Source: Sebastes aleutianus
Lineage: Eukaryota; Chordata; Actinopteri; Perciformes; Sebastidae
Length of the DNA stretch: 64,000 nt
Direction: 5' to 3'
Assembly: GCA_916700875.1 (NCBI GenBank)
Contig: CAKAKS010000066.1
Span: 32,218,490 to 32,282,489 of the forward strand
The position numbers were made by a program, and so were the translations under genes. Of the stretch, positions 1 to 11,998 are shown in pieces; the stretch's first letter is position 1; each line of letters opens with the position of its first letter. Below the pieces are notes generated by a model. The model searched no databases. It had not been told where the DNA came from and saw nothing but the letters and a program-made list of their open reading frames with translations.

Positions 1-278
1 TGTGTGTGTGTGTAAGTGTGTGTATGGGGGAGAAAAACATAGACTGTCATCCTCCAAGGCGAGAGTTAATCCGGAGTATCCATCACACTTTAGCGTGCCA
101 TCTCACAGGGTGGGGGTGGGGGGGCTGCTGGCGAGGCTGGAGGGAGCGTTAAATGAGAGATGGGTGCTGACACCGACCCAGACACAGGATATCCCTCCAC
201 CGTCAAACACCATCACAGCCGTCATCACGCATCCAAGATGCAGACTTGTGTAGGGGCTACTGGTCGGGCTGTGGTGCA

Positions 279-619
279 TAGTGATGCACCGATCCCACTT
301 TTTCAGTCTATATATATATAATGAAATGTTATTTATTATTAAAATAATACTAATACGTATTAATAATACGTACTCCAGCAAATAAGTAAAAAATCGTATC
401 TTATTAACATTAATTACAATTCAAGTGTAAACCTTTTTAATGCAGCAACAAACTGGTCAAACTTAAACAGGATTTAAAATCCCAGTCTATAATGTATGTA
501 GTATATTAACATAGAACTGAATTGAATGGATCAGACCCATTGTCACCGATACTCGATCCAGCTATTTGAGTCCGTATCGGCCCGGTATCCGATCCGGTAT
601 CGGTATCAGTGTATCCCTG
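279..619. mobile_element. hAT-like MITE with perfect 8-bp target duplication
   Basis: The ends are tagtgatgcaccgat and, on the opposite strand, cagggatacactgat. They are flanked on both sides by gtggtgca (271-278 and 620-627). An 8-bp duplication with CAGGGATGCACC-like ends is the hAT pattern. The interior is AT-rich and non-coding. A similar-looking end (tagggatgcaccgatt) occurs at about 21492. Confidence 0.75.
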
Positions 620-819
620 GTGGTGCACCAGCTAGGGGGAGTTCAGGATGCTTTTTAACCCCCCTTTTAATTAGTCTGAATTAAAGGTGAATTACAGCCA
701 ACACCAAACCATCTACATTTTCTCGGACTTTGTCTTGTTTTATTAGGATGCATAGCCCGTACATCAACACTCTGCAACTCCCCACCTCTTCCTCAATTTG
801 TCACATAAAGGCAGAGATG

Positions 820-1075
820 TTTACCATCGTAGGGTCGCAGGTTCAAACCCGGCTTGGGGCCCTTCTGCGTGAAGTTTGCATGTTCTCCCCGTGATAGCGC
901 GGGCTTTCTCCGGTGTTCTCCGACTTCCTCCCACAGTCCAAAGACATGCAGGTTAGGTTCACTGTTAACACTAAATTGCCCGTAGGTTTGAATGGTTGTC
1001 TGTCTCTATGTGTCAACCATGTGATAGTCTGGCGACCTGTCCAGGGTGAACCCGCCTTTAAACCAGTAACTCAAG
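820..1075 (+). mobile_element. tRNA-related SINE, 5' portion
   Basis: A B-box-like sequence (ggttcaaaccc, about 840-850) is followed by the GTTTGCATGTTCTCCCCGTG-type body common in fish genomes. The same body occurs inverted and with a longer 3' part at 45521-45809. This copy stops before the terminal ATGGAT repeats. Confidence 0.6.
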
Positions 1076-3046
1076 AACAGACCTTAGTGCAACTCTAGTC
1101 TGTGTATGTGCATGTGTGTTTAAGCCATACTCCTTTCCATCATCCAGACTGCAGCCCCCAACCCCCCCACCCCGCCACCCCACATCTGCTTCAGTCTAAG
1201 GCCTCTATCTTCAGTCCTCGTTCCAGTCACTGCCATATCTCTATTAAACCCCCCCCCCCTCACACACACACACCAGCAGTCCACAGGATTATCTGGGCTT
1301 ATTCCCGAAGGCTGGAACCTCCAAACCCTCATCCCAAACTGTCGAGTACATCATTTAGCTCACGCTGCACTGCATCAGTTTTTCTTCTGGAAGATTGTAG
1401 CTTTTTTTTTTTTTTTTTTTTATTTTCCCTCTTATTACTGTCTTGTTGCCCTGACATGATCCATGCATCTCTGCGGACTATTTACCACACACAGCCATCC
1501 CATACAACATACAACATTCATAGCTCAAATCCACTCGGTCACGATTTCCTCTTCCTTTCTTTCTCTCTATCCATCCTCCCCCTCCCTTTACTCCTTTCCT
1601 CTCCCCTCACTCGCTATCTTATTCCTTCCCTCCCAGCTCCCTGGTCACCTGCGTTCCTTTCCTCCTCTGTCACTCTTCCCTGTTCTCCTCCTCCTCCTCT
1701 GTTGATGCCCAATGTCTTCGTGAAATCCCTGTCAGCTGTAGGTAGATGCAGCACATTGGGAATCGACTGTACTGTGCGTTGGAATTTGTGGTGAAAGCTC
1801 AACACCTTCCTGACATCTTAAGCTTGTTTTTTAGCCTTTCAGGCTCAGGTGAGGGACTAAAAACTGCCAAACAGGAAACAGGAAACATTGTCCACCGCCT
1901 CCGCCCCCCCATAGCTTTTCTCTGTCCCCCCCCCCCCTCCCTACCCCCTCTTTATCTTTATCTCTTTCTTCCTCTACCTGTGTCTCCCCCTCTATCTCTT
2001 TCTCTCTGGCAGGCTCTTGCTGTTGCCTGAGTTTCTAGTTTCGTTTGTGTCTGGGCGAGGACGTGACTTGCCTGGGTAAAAAGAGCAGGCACTCAAGGTG
2101 ATGCTGAAACAGACTACTCTCTTACTAAACACACACATACACACACACTGATGCGCTCTAAAGCAGATGCACACGCCTCTCCACTCCGGTGCACTTGAGC
2201 GTCTGAGGGAGCTGCTGCTGTTAAACACAAACTCACACGGAGCACGAGCGGGGCTTGGCCACTAATTGCAGCCCTCAGGCTAACATTTTTGGCCAGTTGC
2301 TGTGGAATCATGGGAATTGTAGGAAAGGTTGAGAAAGGTCTTGCCAGTCACTGTCTCCAACTCATTGCCTCTGAATGAAGTGCATCACCTCAACGAGCTG
2401 CGTTATTTAATGTGCAGATTGAAACGGCAGTTCGTTCCTTTTCCTCGTCGCGCTGTCGCTCGCCCAACCGTCTCACATGAACGTCGAATGAACAGATTTG
2501 TTAGTGGCGATGGAGATGGGGTTTCCATAGCAACCCCTAGTACTACCATCGTGCACTCTTTCATCTCTACATATTGTCTACATCAATAGATAGAGGCAGT
2601 TCTGGCATTGTCTGTAGCGTTTTGTGTTTGTGGTGGAGATACGGGAGGCCATGAGAGAGGCAGGCTGAGAGAAAAGAACATGGTGGGAGAAAGGGAAGAA
2701 GAAAGAGACACAGGTAGAGAAAATAAATGTCCTCAGCACAGCGGCAGGCTCTCCCGTATCTGCTCTTCATCTGCAGCCAACTTAATAGCACAGTCCAGAC
2801 ATGTATCTGCAATGTGTGTGTGTGCAGTATGAAAGGTGCAGAGTAGTCGCGCAGCCTCAGCTTCATGGCTGAGTGTGTTAACTGTACATCAGCATGAGAC
2901 AGGCTCTGAAGCTGCATTCACAACATTTTGGAAAGATTACCATGTTTATGACTTGCGAGGGTTCACCTCATCGGATTTCTTTACTCGCTCTCTTTCTCCT
3001 CGTGTTGGTTCAGTTATTTTCATCCCTGATTGCAATGCCAGATCAC

Positions 3047-4141
3047 TAGGAGTGGGAAAAAAATCAATTCACCTATGTAGTGCAAGTTTTTTTTTTACGA
3101 TTTTGAAATAGATTGTTTTAATGCCAGAATCTGTATATTTCCTTAATTTGAGTCTATGCGGAGGTAGAAGGAAGTTACCGCTTTTATTATTGTAGTCTGA
3201 GTAACGTCATATACGTTCCGTATCCGTCAACCAAAACAAACCGCAGCCGGCCGCAGCGAGCCGATAACGAAAATAGAAAACGGCGGAAGGTCCGCATGGA
3301 TACGACCTGCACCCTCACATGTTAAATCCAACGTGGTTAACACTACACATCCAGTAAAGTATGGAAACACTTTGGGTTTCACACATTGCAGGAAAAGCAG
3401 AGCTAGACATCACGGCTAAAGCTGCATGCTAACTCTGCCATGGACAGGAAACGTTATCGTATCGCAGAGAAGCCAGCCGTCACTCTCATCTCCGTGGTCA
3501 AATCGGCCGACGCTACAACTGTAGAGCACCCATATACTGACATTTATGTTAAATGCAGTCAAACGGCCCCGATGGAGCTGACCATGGATGTATAAAGAGA
3601 ATGGAGCTGACGGGAAAGCTAGCGACAGACTTGGCAAAGTTAGCGGAAGTATACACGTGTGACTGCGTCCGGTTTTCAAAAAGGGAACTGTATATACAAA
3701 ATACATATATGGAGATAAGATTGATTTGATTATATTCACCAGAAGTATAAAACATTACATGTCCATTATAAATTAAAAAAGAAAATACCACTAATTTGTG
3801 AGGGAAATGTCTTTATTCTTTGGGTTTTGGGGTTGCTGGAAAAAATGTAATAAATAATGCCTGACAATGACTGATATATTTGACTTCAGGACATCTCTGA
3901 CTACATACATGCTGAAAATCAAACATTTTTACTGTATTAATTTAGATATTTTCCAAATTAAAAATGCCTAGAAGTGCATGATTTGACTTTTCCCCATGGT
4001 CTAGTGTTGAGAAAGTTAACAAAAATAGCAATAAATCGCAATATCGACTTGCAATACTAAAAAATCGCAATACCTATCATATTGGCACCCAAGTATTGTG
4101 ATAGTATTGAATAGGGAGATAGGTGTATCGTCCCAGCCCTA
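3047..4141 (+). mobile_element. hAT-like element family B, copy 1, with decayed BED zinc finger
   Basis: About 1.1 kb, ending in gtatcgtcccagccct. From 3353 one frame reads SKVWKHFGF, the start of a BED zinc finger as found in hAT transposases. A second frame reads AC-stop-LCH, then RREASRHSHLRG, the expected C-x2-C and H region. Stops and frame changes show it is dead. Copies 2 (13042-14044) and 3 (41430-41887) align along its length. No target-site duplication is clear for this copy. Confidence 0.65.
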
Positions 4142-5893
4142 ATATTTAACTGTAATAGACTTGTTGGTTTATACCCTGTTGTGTTACTTGTTCTGAGTGT
4201 TTGATTGTGTACAGACTGTGAAAGCAAATTTTCTCTATAGAGGCCAAAAAAGAATGAATCTGAATATTTCAGTCGAAAACTGGCAATCACAATAACTCCA
4301 CATAATGTGAACACGGCGTAATGATTCAGTGATGAACGCTGAGAGTGTAAACAACACCAGCAGGATGAACACGTATCTTGGTCGTGTTGAGTATCATAAG
4401 CTATACTTGTATATCTCCACCTTTAACAGACTCTAAAATTGGCTCCAGTGATGTTTTTAAAGTGCTGTCACACATATCATAATTCAGATTGGAGTGCACA
4501 TGACTGGCCCAATGAAGTGGTAAATACAACTTGGAAAATGGAATTGACTTGTTTTCCCCCTGTCAGTTGTTGTTATTTCTAACTAAAAGCACCTGGATCC
4601 ACGACATGCAGCTTTTACCTGCCAAACATGGAGGCAGCAGCAGCATAAAACAGAGAGGAAGTGTCACGTGTGGCTGCGCACACAGACAGGCGACCTGTAC
4701 TATCTGACAACTAAACATTAGGCAATATTAAACTTTGAAAACCATTTGTTGAATCGCGGCAAATTGTTATATGAAAGACTTTTGTCATGCTCCGCACAAC
4801 ACGAAAAGTGACATATCAATATGTTTTTTATCCGAAGGGAAATAATACCTCCACCTGACGGAGATTCTAATATAAACTAACACCTTCACCTCAGGCCCTG
4901 GAACACTATTACATTAGCAGGAAGTATATTGGAAACAAACAACCGGAGCATTACCACTGTCAATCCAGAGAGAGGCCGAATAGCTGCGAGGCACATTCTT
5001 GAGCAAGCCACAGAAAACCTAATAGAACCGCGGCTCAGGAGTGAGAGACCCGCTGGCTCCGTGTTCCTGTCCAAAGTTCAGGGGCTGCAGCGGGGCTGTG
5101 GGGGGGACGGGGGACGGAGCATTTCCGATGCACTTTGTTAAAGGAGTGCTTGGACGTTCCGGACAATTTGGTGTCAGTTTGTCAGCGTGCTTTTGCTAGC
5201 GGTGTTGATGTGGACTAAAAGCCCACAGCGGGACTTTGCTGGCCTATCAGCACAGGAAAGAGGAAGTACTCCCCTGTCACTGCAGAGGCAGCTTGCTGAA
5301 AAGGGTCCTATTGTGCTAAATGGTAGGAAACGAGCTTTGGTAGTGCTGGAGCAGGACCCCCTGTTGTGAACTGGCAAAGATGGAGGGAAGGAGGGAGGGA
5401 GGGGTCTGGGCTGCATATTCACCGTGTGCCTTCAGCGATATCTCCCCCCTCTCTGTCCGCTCTGTGGCTACATCCACACTAATACGTTTTAAAACGCATA
5501 ACTTTTGCTAAGTTTATGCCTATCATCCACACTACTCCGGCGTTTTTGAGCACCTGAAATGGAGACGTTTGAAAACGCTGCTGACTAAGGAGGTGTAACG
5601 ATACGTTACGTATCACTTTCCATCGTTCTGATCCGGTTCAAGGACAATATTTGGCTCATCTAGAGCAATACAATATGATACGATATAAAATGACTTGAAA
5701 TCTATACAGTAGTTGTTTTTTTTGCCAGAAATTCAATCAGTGTGAAATAAATACCTGGATACTGGACAGTGTAGGTCAGGGTTCTTCAAAGTTTGTCTTG
5801 TAAGGGAATCAGGGATAAATTAATTATTGACATAAAGAAGTAAACAAATGATTAATGGCAAATATATGTCTTTAGTCGTAGGTGAGGTTTGGT

Positions 5894-6139
5894 CTAATTT
5901 CTTACCAAAAATGTTAGCGAGGCTTTTGCAGAGCTAGCTGCCGCCGCTACTGCTGCGGGAACGCTGCTAGAGTTACCTGGGCGTTCGGTGTTAGTAATCA
6001 CCTGGCGTCTCAGTAGGTGCGTGGAAAGATTGGTTGTGTTGCCGTTGTATTTTATCTTTATTTTATGAAACTGTTTCCACATGCTGGACCTCAAACGCGG
6101 CTTGAAAATCTCTCGCTCGTCTGGCTCTTCCCCCACCAT
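5894..6139 (-). pseudogene. hAT transposase BED-finger remnant
   Basis: The frame contains SSMWKQF, then directly KIKIKYNGNTTNLSTHL. In intact BED zinc fingers these blocks are separated by a segment bearing the first two Cys ligands. Here that segment is gone, so the finger cannot bind zinc. Nothing of the catalytic domain is visible. Confidence 0.6.
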
Positions 6140-6541
6140 CAGCCATGCTTCGTTTTGTTGTCGTCTTTCTGAGATTGGCGCTGCTGGCGCATGTCGATGA
6201 TGTCACACACAGGGAGAGTGAACCGGAGTAACATTTCTTTACTATTAAAAGTGCTAAAAAACACATCCATATAACGTTTGTCGTGCTTAAATACAAGGTG
6301 CTAATTCTTAGTATCGAAACGATAGATTATTTCCCATGCAAACCGATTTTCCTGTGAAGGACAACTTGCCGAGTACCTATTGATGTAGTTGATCGTAGGA
6401 ATATAAATCGATAGGGCTGCATTTTAGTCTGGACGGACAGAAACAGATAACGTTAAAAAACGATGACGCAGTCACCTCCATTCGCTTCTTGATTGGGTGA
6501 TATCAGTCATGCCGTGTGATTACCTGTTTCATCACGCCCCA

Positions 6542-6688
6542 TCACGTGGCGATTTGTGGAAGAAAACAAATGACATCTGTTGTGTTTTCCGCTTCGTTGA
6601 ACACCTCATACTCGTGTGTTACTTTCATTAACAGCTCCACCTCGTCGTCTGTCCAAGCAAAGATATCTCTGGTCTTTCTTTTCGCCAT
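6542..6688 (-). pseudogene. Truncated Myb/SANT-like transposon protein
   Basis: A 48-residue frame starts MAKRKTRDIFAWTDDEVELL and stops after CFLPQIAT. WTDDEVELL resembles the first helix of Myb/SANT-like domains encoded by Harbinger-class elements. The stop occurs before the second and third helices, so it is almost certainly non-functional. Only this N-terminal portion is recognisable. Confidence 0.5.
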
Positions 6689-7730
6689 TGTTTTTCTTCA
6701 TTTGTAGTATTTTCTGCAACTGAACAACCAACTGCACTGCTTCCTATTTACACCGGCACACACATGTGATATGCGTGGTAGTAGGGACAGAGATTAATTC
6801 TGAAACAGCCCTAAAACACTGATCGTTCTCATTTTAAAACAGCGTTTTTTAAATTGTGTATTAGTGCGGATGTAGTCTCTTTCCCCAAGTCCCCCTCCCC
6901 CCTCTCTTAAACCGCCCCATCACACCAGGACATATTTGTGGCCCAAAGCTGATGGGTAGCTGTCCAAGAGATGGGGCCAGTTGCCACCTTCTGCCTCTCT
7001 TTGTCAACATCCAGCAAACTAAGGCCAAACTACCATGTGGGTATGCTAATGCGTGGCGCCCCGGGGCCGCCTATAGAGATGCCAATCTGCGACAGGGGCC
7101 AACTGGGTGCGAGAGGACAAAATGAGGCTTTGACTCTTGGACCCTGTCAGTCTGAAGGGGTTTACGGGGGGGGGGGGGGGTGTTGAACGGCCTTTGCAGC
7201 CTGGCATTGCGCTCTGTTTTGGCTCCGCTGTAGGCTCCAAGTCTGTTGGGAGTCTGCGGAGGGAAAGGGAATGCGGCGCGGCCTCCATCACATGTTCTCC
7301 CTCCGGGCTTAAGATGAGGACAACCAGACATGGGTCAAATTGTGTTTTTGCAAAACAGTGTTTGTTTTTTCAGTGTAACCTGCATGGAGTAGCAGATTTT
7401 CACAGTGGGTTCGCCATCGCCACAACAGAAATTACACCAGAGAGAGCAGCGGAAAGAGAAATTTGAAAGTCAATTAAGTGTACTTTTCTGTGATTTATCC
7501 CCAGCATTAACATGCATCTCGTTATCCGGGCCTGATTACATTCACGCCTGGCATTAAGATGCGTCTCCAGAATACAAATGCAACGACAACACTCTGATTT
7601 CAATGCGTCTCACCCCCTCTGGTAATACTTTTAGATACATTAATGCAGTTTAAGAATCGACAGTAAACATCAATTGTACCCATCCCCAAGGATACTGCCA
7701 TCCATTCTTAACAAGTCAGTTACTACCTAA

Positions 7731-8060
7731 TGCCGGGTACACACTACACGAGAATCAAGCAGATTTTGGGCCTGATTCCCCCCTCCTGACAACGGTCAGC
7801 AAAGCCACGATTTTTGATGGTCCTAAAGATTATCTTTCCAGATATTCCTGTGGTGTGACGTATGTTAAGAGTCTTTTTACATCCCCCCCGATTGGCTCGG
7901 AAGTCCATCCTGGCCGCACTGATATCAAATCGTAAATATTAAACATGTTCAATATTTACGATCAGATATCCGCGGAAGAACAACCACCCCCTCATGGCGG
8001 CCGCGGCTAATGCATGAGCTAATTTATGTGCTAATGCAAAATGTAAAGTATAATATCTGT
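7731..8060 (+). mobile_element. MITE-like repeat (family D), copy 1
   Basis: It begins gccgggtacacactacacg. The same end is found inverted at about 35605-35744, where roughly 140 bp match. Within it, at about 7920-7970, lies a hairpin built from atcgtaaatatt and aatatttacgat around a 10-nt loop. The right boundary is unclear. Confidence 0.5.
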
Positions 8061-8108
8061 AATATCAGACTTGGCGTTCCTTCACCAGATTTCACAATGG
8101 CGGCTGTG

Positions 8109-8484
8109 TCACAAACGTTCTCATTTTACAGCTAAACCGTGCGCTACAAGATGATTATGAAAATATTTGAGGCAAAAGATATAGGCATTAACGTCACATA
8201 ATATTGATTCATATTTGATCAGCGCTGCCTAGTTTGACCGTTTGGTCGGAGTTTGTGAGTGATTGACGGGCTCTCATAGACAGCAGCTGGACAGCAGACC
8301 TCAGCTCTTACTGCTTGTTTTCCTCCGGTCTGTGAAATCTTGCAGATGCCGTTAGGAGCACCGGAGGACACAGAGGCACATGATTATTTTCAGGTTACCT
8401 GTTTCATGTACTACTGTCAGGATATAGTGATTGTTTTATAAAAATAACTTATATTTGCTTCAATCTTGCCTACCTTAGCTTTAA
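8109..8484 (+). repeat. Dispersed repeat family C, copy 1
   Basis: It shares a body containing ttttcctccggtctgtgaaa and an end of the form ctgcagctttaa with copies at 33016-33360, 39164-39369 and 57141-57501. It is non-coding. The family is not one I can name. Confidence 0.55.
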
Positions 8485-9171
8485 ACTGATATATATGCAT
8501 GCATTCCTTAATTGAAACATTCAGAAACAAAATACGCTCCTCTAAGCAGAGTAATCAAAAAAAGTATTATCATTTGCAAACTGTATGACTCAAGGAAGAA
8601 GTGTTGAAGTTTTCTCATGCCTCCCTGTGAACCCTGCCAATTGATGTGTTTTGTTTACGCGTCTCCACTGCTCACCTTTTGGTTTTTAATGAACCGGAGA
8701 GAGTCACGACCATTATTCTACCGGTGGCATAATACTTTTAATGATGTGCTGATTTAGCCATCGCCCCGTCGCGGCTCGGCCCCGCGAAACCCTTCATTAG
8801 CACTATAGCGCTCTCCCGTGTGCCTGCCTGAACTTATACAAAGACACTCTCACATAAAAAGGGGGTTAAATGTGCACGAGTTTCAGATGTGGTACGAGAC
8901 CAGAGACTCGATGAATCGAGGCTCTCCCGCTGGAATGGCCTGATTTATTTATGCACGTGTTCCATAGGGGGGGGAATGTGACCCTGTGGTCAGCATAGAA
9001 GTATTTCTCCTCTCTTTTTCTGCCCTTACCTTCCACGTTTCTGTCTCTACCTGGAGAAACTGAACGATGAGAGTGACAGCAGAACGCTCCTACAGTACTG
9101 GACATCACCAGCATTTCAATTAACCAAAAAGTCAGGAGTGCAAATGTCAGACACTGTGTGTTATTACAATG

Positions 9172-9924
9172 TAGGGCTTCACATTAACCGAATATTAATC
9201 GTGCTCACAACTTTGGCTTCCCACAATTGAATGAAAATGATCGACTGCGATATTGGCGTTTGAAATGCATGCTCCGCTCATAGAAAACTCTGCCGCATAA
9301 ATCAAGCGCTTCCTAAACTAACAGCGAGAGATGTACCGTCAATCAGCAACCGACCGAAGCCGGACAGTTTTAAACAGTCTCATATATTCTAGTTTTTGCT
9401 GGTCACTCACACATGTGCAGTTGTAAATTGATTGTAAAGCGATTTGTAAATTATAACTCTATCATGATGCGTTTAAATGTGATCTTGTAAAATGTAGTTT
9501 TTGAAGAGAAACTTGAATAAATCCAGTTGTTTGAAGGCGATTTTTTCACAGCAATATAAAATAGATATTAGAGAGGGAATTGTGACCTGTTTAACTTTCC
9601 TAACACTATAGCTCTAAACAGCTTATAATATATAATTAAAACTACTAATGACACGATTTTTTTTAATCAAATCATACATTTAAATAAAAATACAATTATT
9701 TATTTCCTAATTATTTGAATTTTTGCAAATAACCACTACAGATGACAATAACTAAATTAAAAGGATAATATGGAACGTGGAAGTGAAAGCAGCGCTCTGT
9801 TCACTTAGAATGTGAAATTGCAATACAAATATTTTGTCCCTAAAATCAATGACTAATTGTGATAAATAATCAATATTGATCAAAATAATCGTGATTATCA
9901 TTTTTGCCATAATCGTGCAGCCCT
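9172..9924 (+). mobile_element. hAT-like MITE (family I), near-perfect 8-bp target duplication
   Basis: The ends are tagggcttcacattaa and, on the other strand, tagggctgcacgatta. The flanks are ttacaatg (9164-9171) and ttgcaatg (9925-9932), matching 7 of 8. The element is 753 bp, AT-rich and without a credible reading frame. A related fragment occurs at about 39770-39885. Confidence 0.7.
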
Positions 9925-10465
9925 ATTGCAATGTTCCCCGTGAACATAGAATGACTACGTAAGAGCAAAAAAACCTGTTACAGAACGATGACTGAGGATG
10001 ACAGATAGGATGGATTTATGTATTTTCTGCTGTTTGTTTTCTTTTTTTTCTCCCCGTCTGCCACTCTCTTTATCTTCCTCCGTCTCTCTCCGGTCCTTTC
10101 ACGGCGCTGTAAAACTCCCCTATGAGTTGTAGAAAGCGATATGCCATCATGTCCCTCTCCTTCGATGGAAGTGCTGTGTGCGGGAGAACGGAGCAGTAAA
10201 TAAATGGTGCTAGCACAGGAAGAGATCCTGTACGCGTTGGAGGCAGACCGGATCGATGAACATCACTTTTTGACATGCCCGGGCGAGGGCTTGGTGTGTG
10301 TTTGTGTGTGTGTGTGTGTGTGTACGGAGGTGTTTGCAGAGGTGTGTATCCAGTTCCTGCTCGAATGCAGCCAACTATCCTAGAGGAAGGCAGATGGCTG
10401 AGAGAATTGAGTCAGTGAGGTGTCTTGAGTGTGTGAGTCTGAGAGAAGAGTCTTCATACATGTAC

Positions 10466-10466
<1 letters not shown>

Positions 10467-10509
<43 letters not shown>
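10467..10509. repeat. (GT)n microsatellite
   Basis: An uninterrupted GT dinucleotide run of about 43 bp. A shorter, interrupted GT run lies at about 10293-10323. Confidence 0.95.
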
Positions 10510-10512
<3 letters not shown>

Positions 10513-11050
10513 CTCTTAGCCCATCAGTTAATCCATTATCATTTACCAGCCTGTCACACCGCTACACCTTGGCTTTAATTGCAGCCAATAGTGAAGCTAC
10601 TTGAACCGCATTAACGCTCTGCACCGAGCGTCACTCAATCACTTCAACTTAACTTTGTTTCTAACCCAGTTTTCACGCACTGCAGCACCACAAAGCCCCT
10701 TCTCCTCAGTACCGGGGGCACTAATTGAGCCTCGCCTCAGCTGCAGGAGTCGTCGGCGTCTTCCTCTGCTTTGAACAGTAACCTGCCGCTCCTCCCCTCT
10801 CACCTCATTTAGGGATGAGCTTATATCTCCAGAGCGTTTCGTGCGTACGTTACCGACTGTGCCCATTTGTGTGCCTCTGTGTGTGTTTGTCCCTCAGCAG
10901 AGAGGTTATGAGAGAGCTCAGCAGGAGTCGTGTAAGGAGGCCAGGCCACAGTTGTGTGTGATGTTCGTCTGCCACGCCAAGCAGGGGGAAATAGACACGC
11001 TGGGCTCCGCTCACTGGGAGTTGGATATTTCCTATATAATAAGAATATAT

Positions 11051-11565
11051 TAAGGCTGTCATAGTTAACGCAGTAACAACGCATTAAGACAAATTCGTTT
11101 TCATTTCTTTAACACAGCGCAATCGACCTTTCAGAGGTTGTAGCAGGCTCAGGTTTAAGGCTAGAGTGAAGATATCATAAGGTGTCATATGAAACTACAA
11201 AAACCTAAGGAATCGGTACCAATTGGTACCAACCATGTCATACTAGCTTGTTGCGAAGGAGGCTAAATAACGCTCCAAACATATGCTAGATTTCGGCGAG
11301 GAAAAACTGGTATGGCCATTTTCAAAGGGGTCCCTTGTTGGGCTCGAGTTTGCCATAAATACAGTACCTGTGAGGGTTTCTGGACAATATTTGTCATTGT
11401 TTGTGTTCATAATTGATTTCCTATAATACATATATACATACATTTGCATAAAGCAGCATAATTGTCCACTCCGATGTTGATAAGAGTATTAAATACTTGA
11501 CAAATCTCCCTTTTTGGAACAATATTTTGAACTGATGAAAAATGTGTGATTACTTTGTGATTATA
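11051..11565 (+). mobile_element. hAT-like family A copy 1 (internally deleted)
   Basis: It starts taaggctgtcatagttaacg and follows the family A order, but jumps from caaaggggtccctt directly to the later gtttgccat block, losing roughly 150-200 bp. The 3' end runs into the helicase remnant and lacks the usual terminal gacagcccta. Confidence 0.65.
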
Positions 11566-11724
11566 TCAGAACTGAAGAGTGTCTCTTCATTGAAAGAAGA
11601 GCAGAGAACGGCGTTGAAGGCTTTTCTTGATGGGAAATATGTTTTCGCTCTTCTCCCGACTGGCTTTGGCAAGAGTTTGATTGACAGATGGCTCATCCAA
11701 TCACCTGCCAAGTATTTTTTTTGA
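11566..11724 (+). pseudogene. RecQ-type helicase fragment, probably transposon-derived
   Basis: Within the frame is LKEEQRTALKAFLDGKYVF followed by ALLPTGFGKSL. This is a Q-motif-like EQ plus Walker A (GFGKS at 11662-11676), in the order seen in RecQ-family helicases. Homology stops right after SLI and a TGA follows, so it is only the first helicase motif. Many fish genomes carry repeated RecQ-like copies with PTGFGKS; I infer that origin here. Confidence 0.5.
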
Positions 11725-11998
11725 AAGTGCCTGCCCTTTTTTGGCTTCTCAGATGGTTCCGTGTAAACAAACCATCTGGCGGGTCAGCTTAATGTCACAT
11801 GCAGGCTCATTAGAATATATCAGGAGGGGGTCTTAAAGAGACAGGCGCTAAAACGGAGCGTTTCAGACAGAAGATGAATACAGGTATATTCAGACACAAT
11901 ATGAGGAAAATAGTGTGTGTTTTGAACATTAAAGCTTGTAAACATGTTCTAGTAGAAACCCAGTATGAACCTGAAAATGAGCATATGTCCCCTTTAAG
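11725..11998 (+). repeat. Dispersed repeat related to the 63393-63602 MITE
   Basis: The segment from about 11820 to 11998 matches the 63393-63602 element along its body (cttaaagagacaggcgctaa, then catgttctagtagaaaccc) and ends tgtcccctttaa. The first ~90 bp differ, and the left terminus of the MITE is not preserved. Confidence 0.55.

Larger units (their letters stand above)
5467..6877. mobile_element. Class II element with 20-bp inverted ends, containing a second element
   Basis: The left end, ggctacatccacactaatac, matches the reverse complement of the right end at 18 of 20 positions (6858-6877). Inside, on the minus strand, is a short Myb/SANT-like reading frame (6542-6688). This kind of protein accompanies Harbinger-type transposons in fish. 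The middle (about 5590-6415) looks like an inserted hAT-related segment with a BED remnant. No target duplication was identified, so the superfamily is tentative. Confidence 0.5.

Noticed and set aside
1102..1794. 230-codon open stretch, the longest in the window
   Set aside because: It is a by-product of pyrimidine-rich low-complexity DNA (Pro/Ser/Leu/Phe runs, poly-T) and has no domain or splice context.
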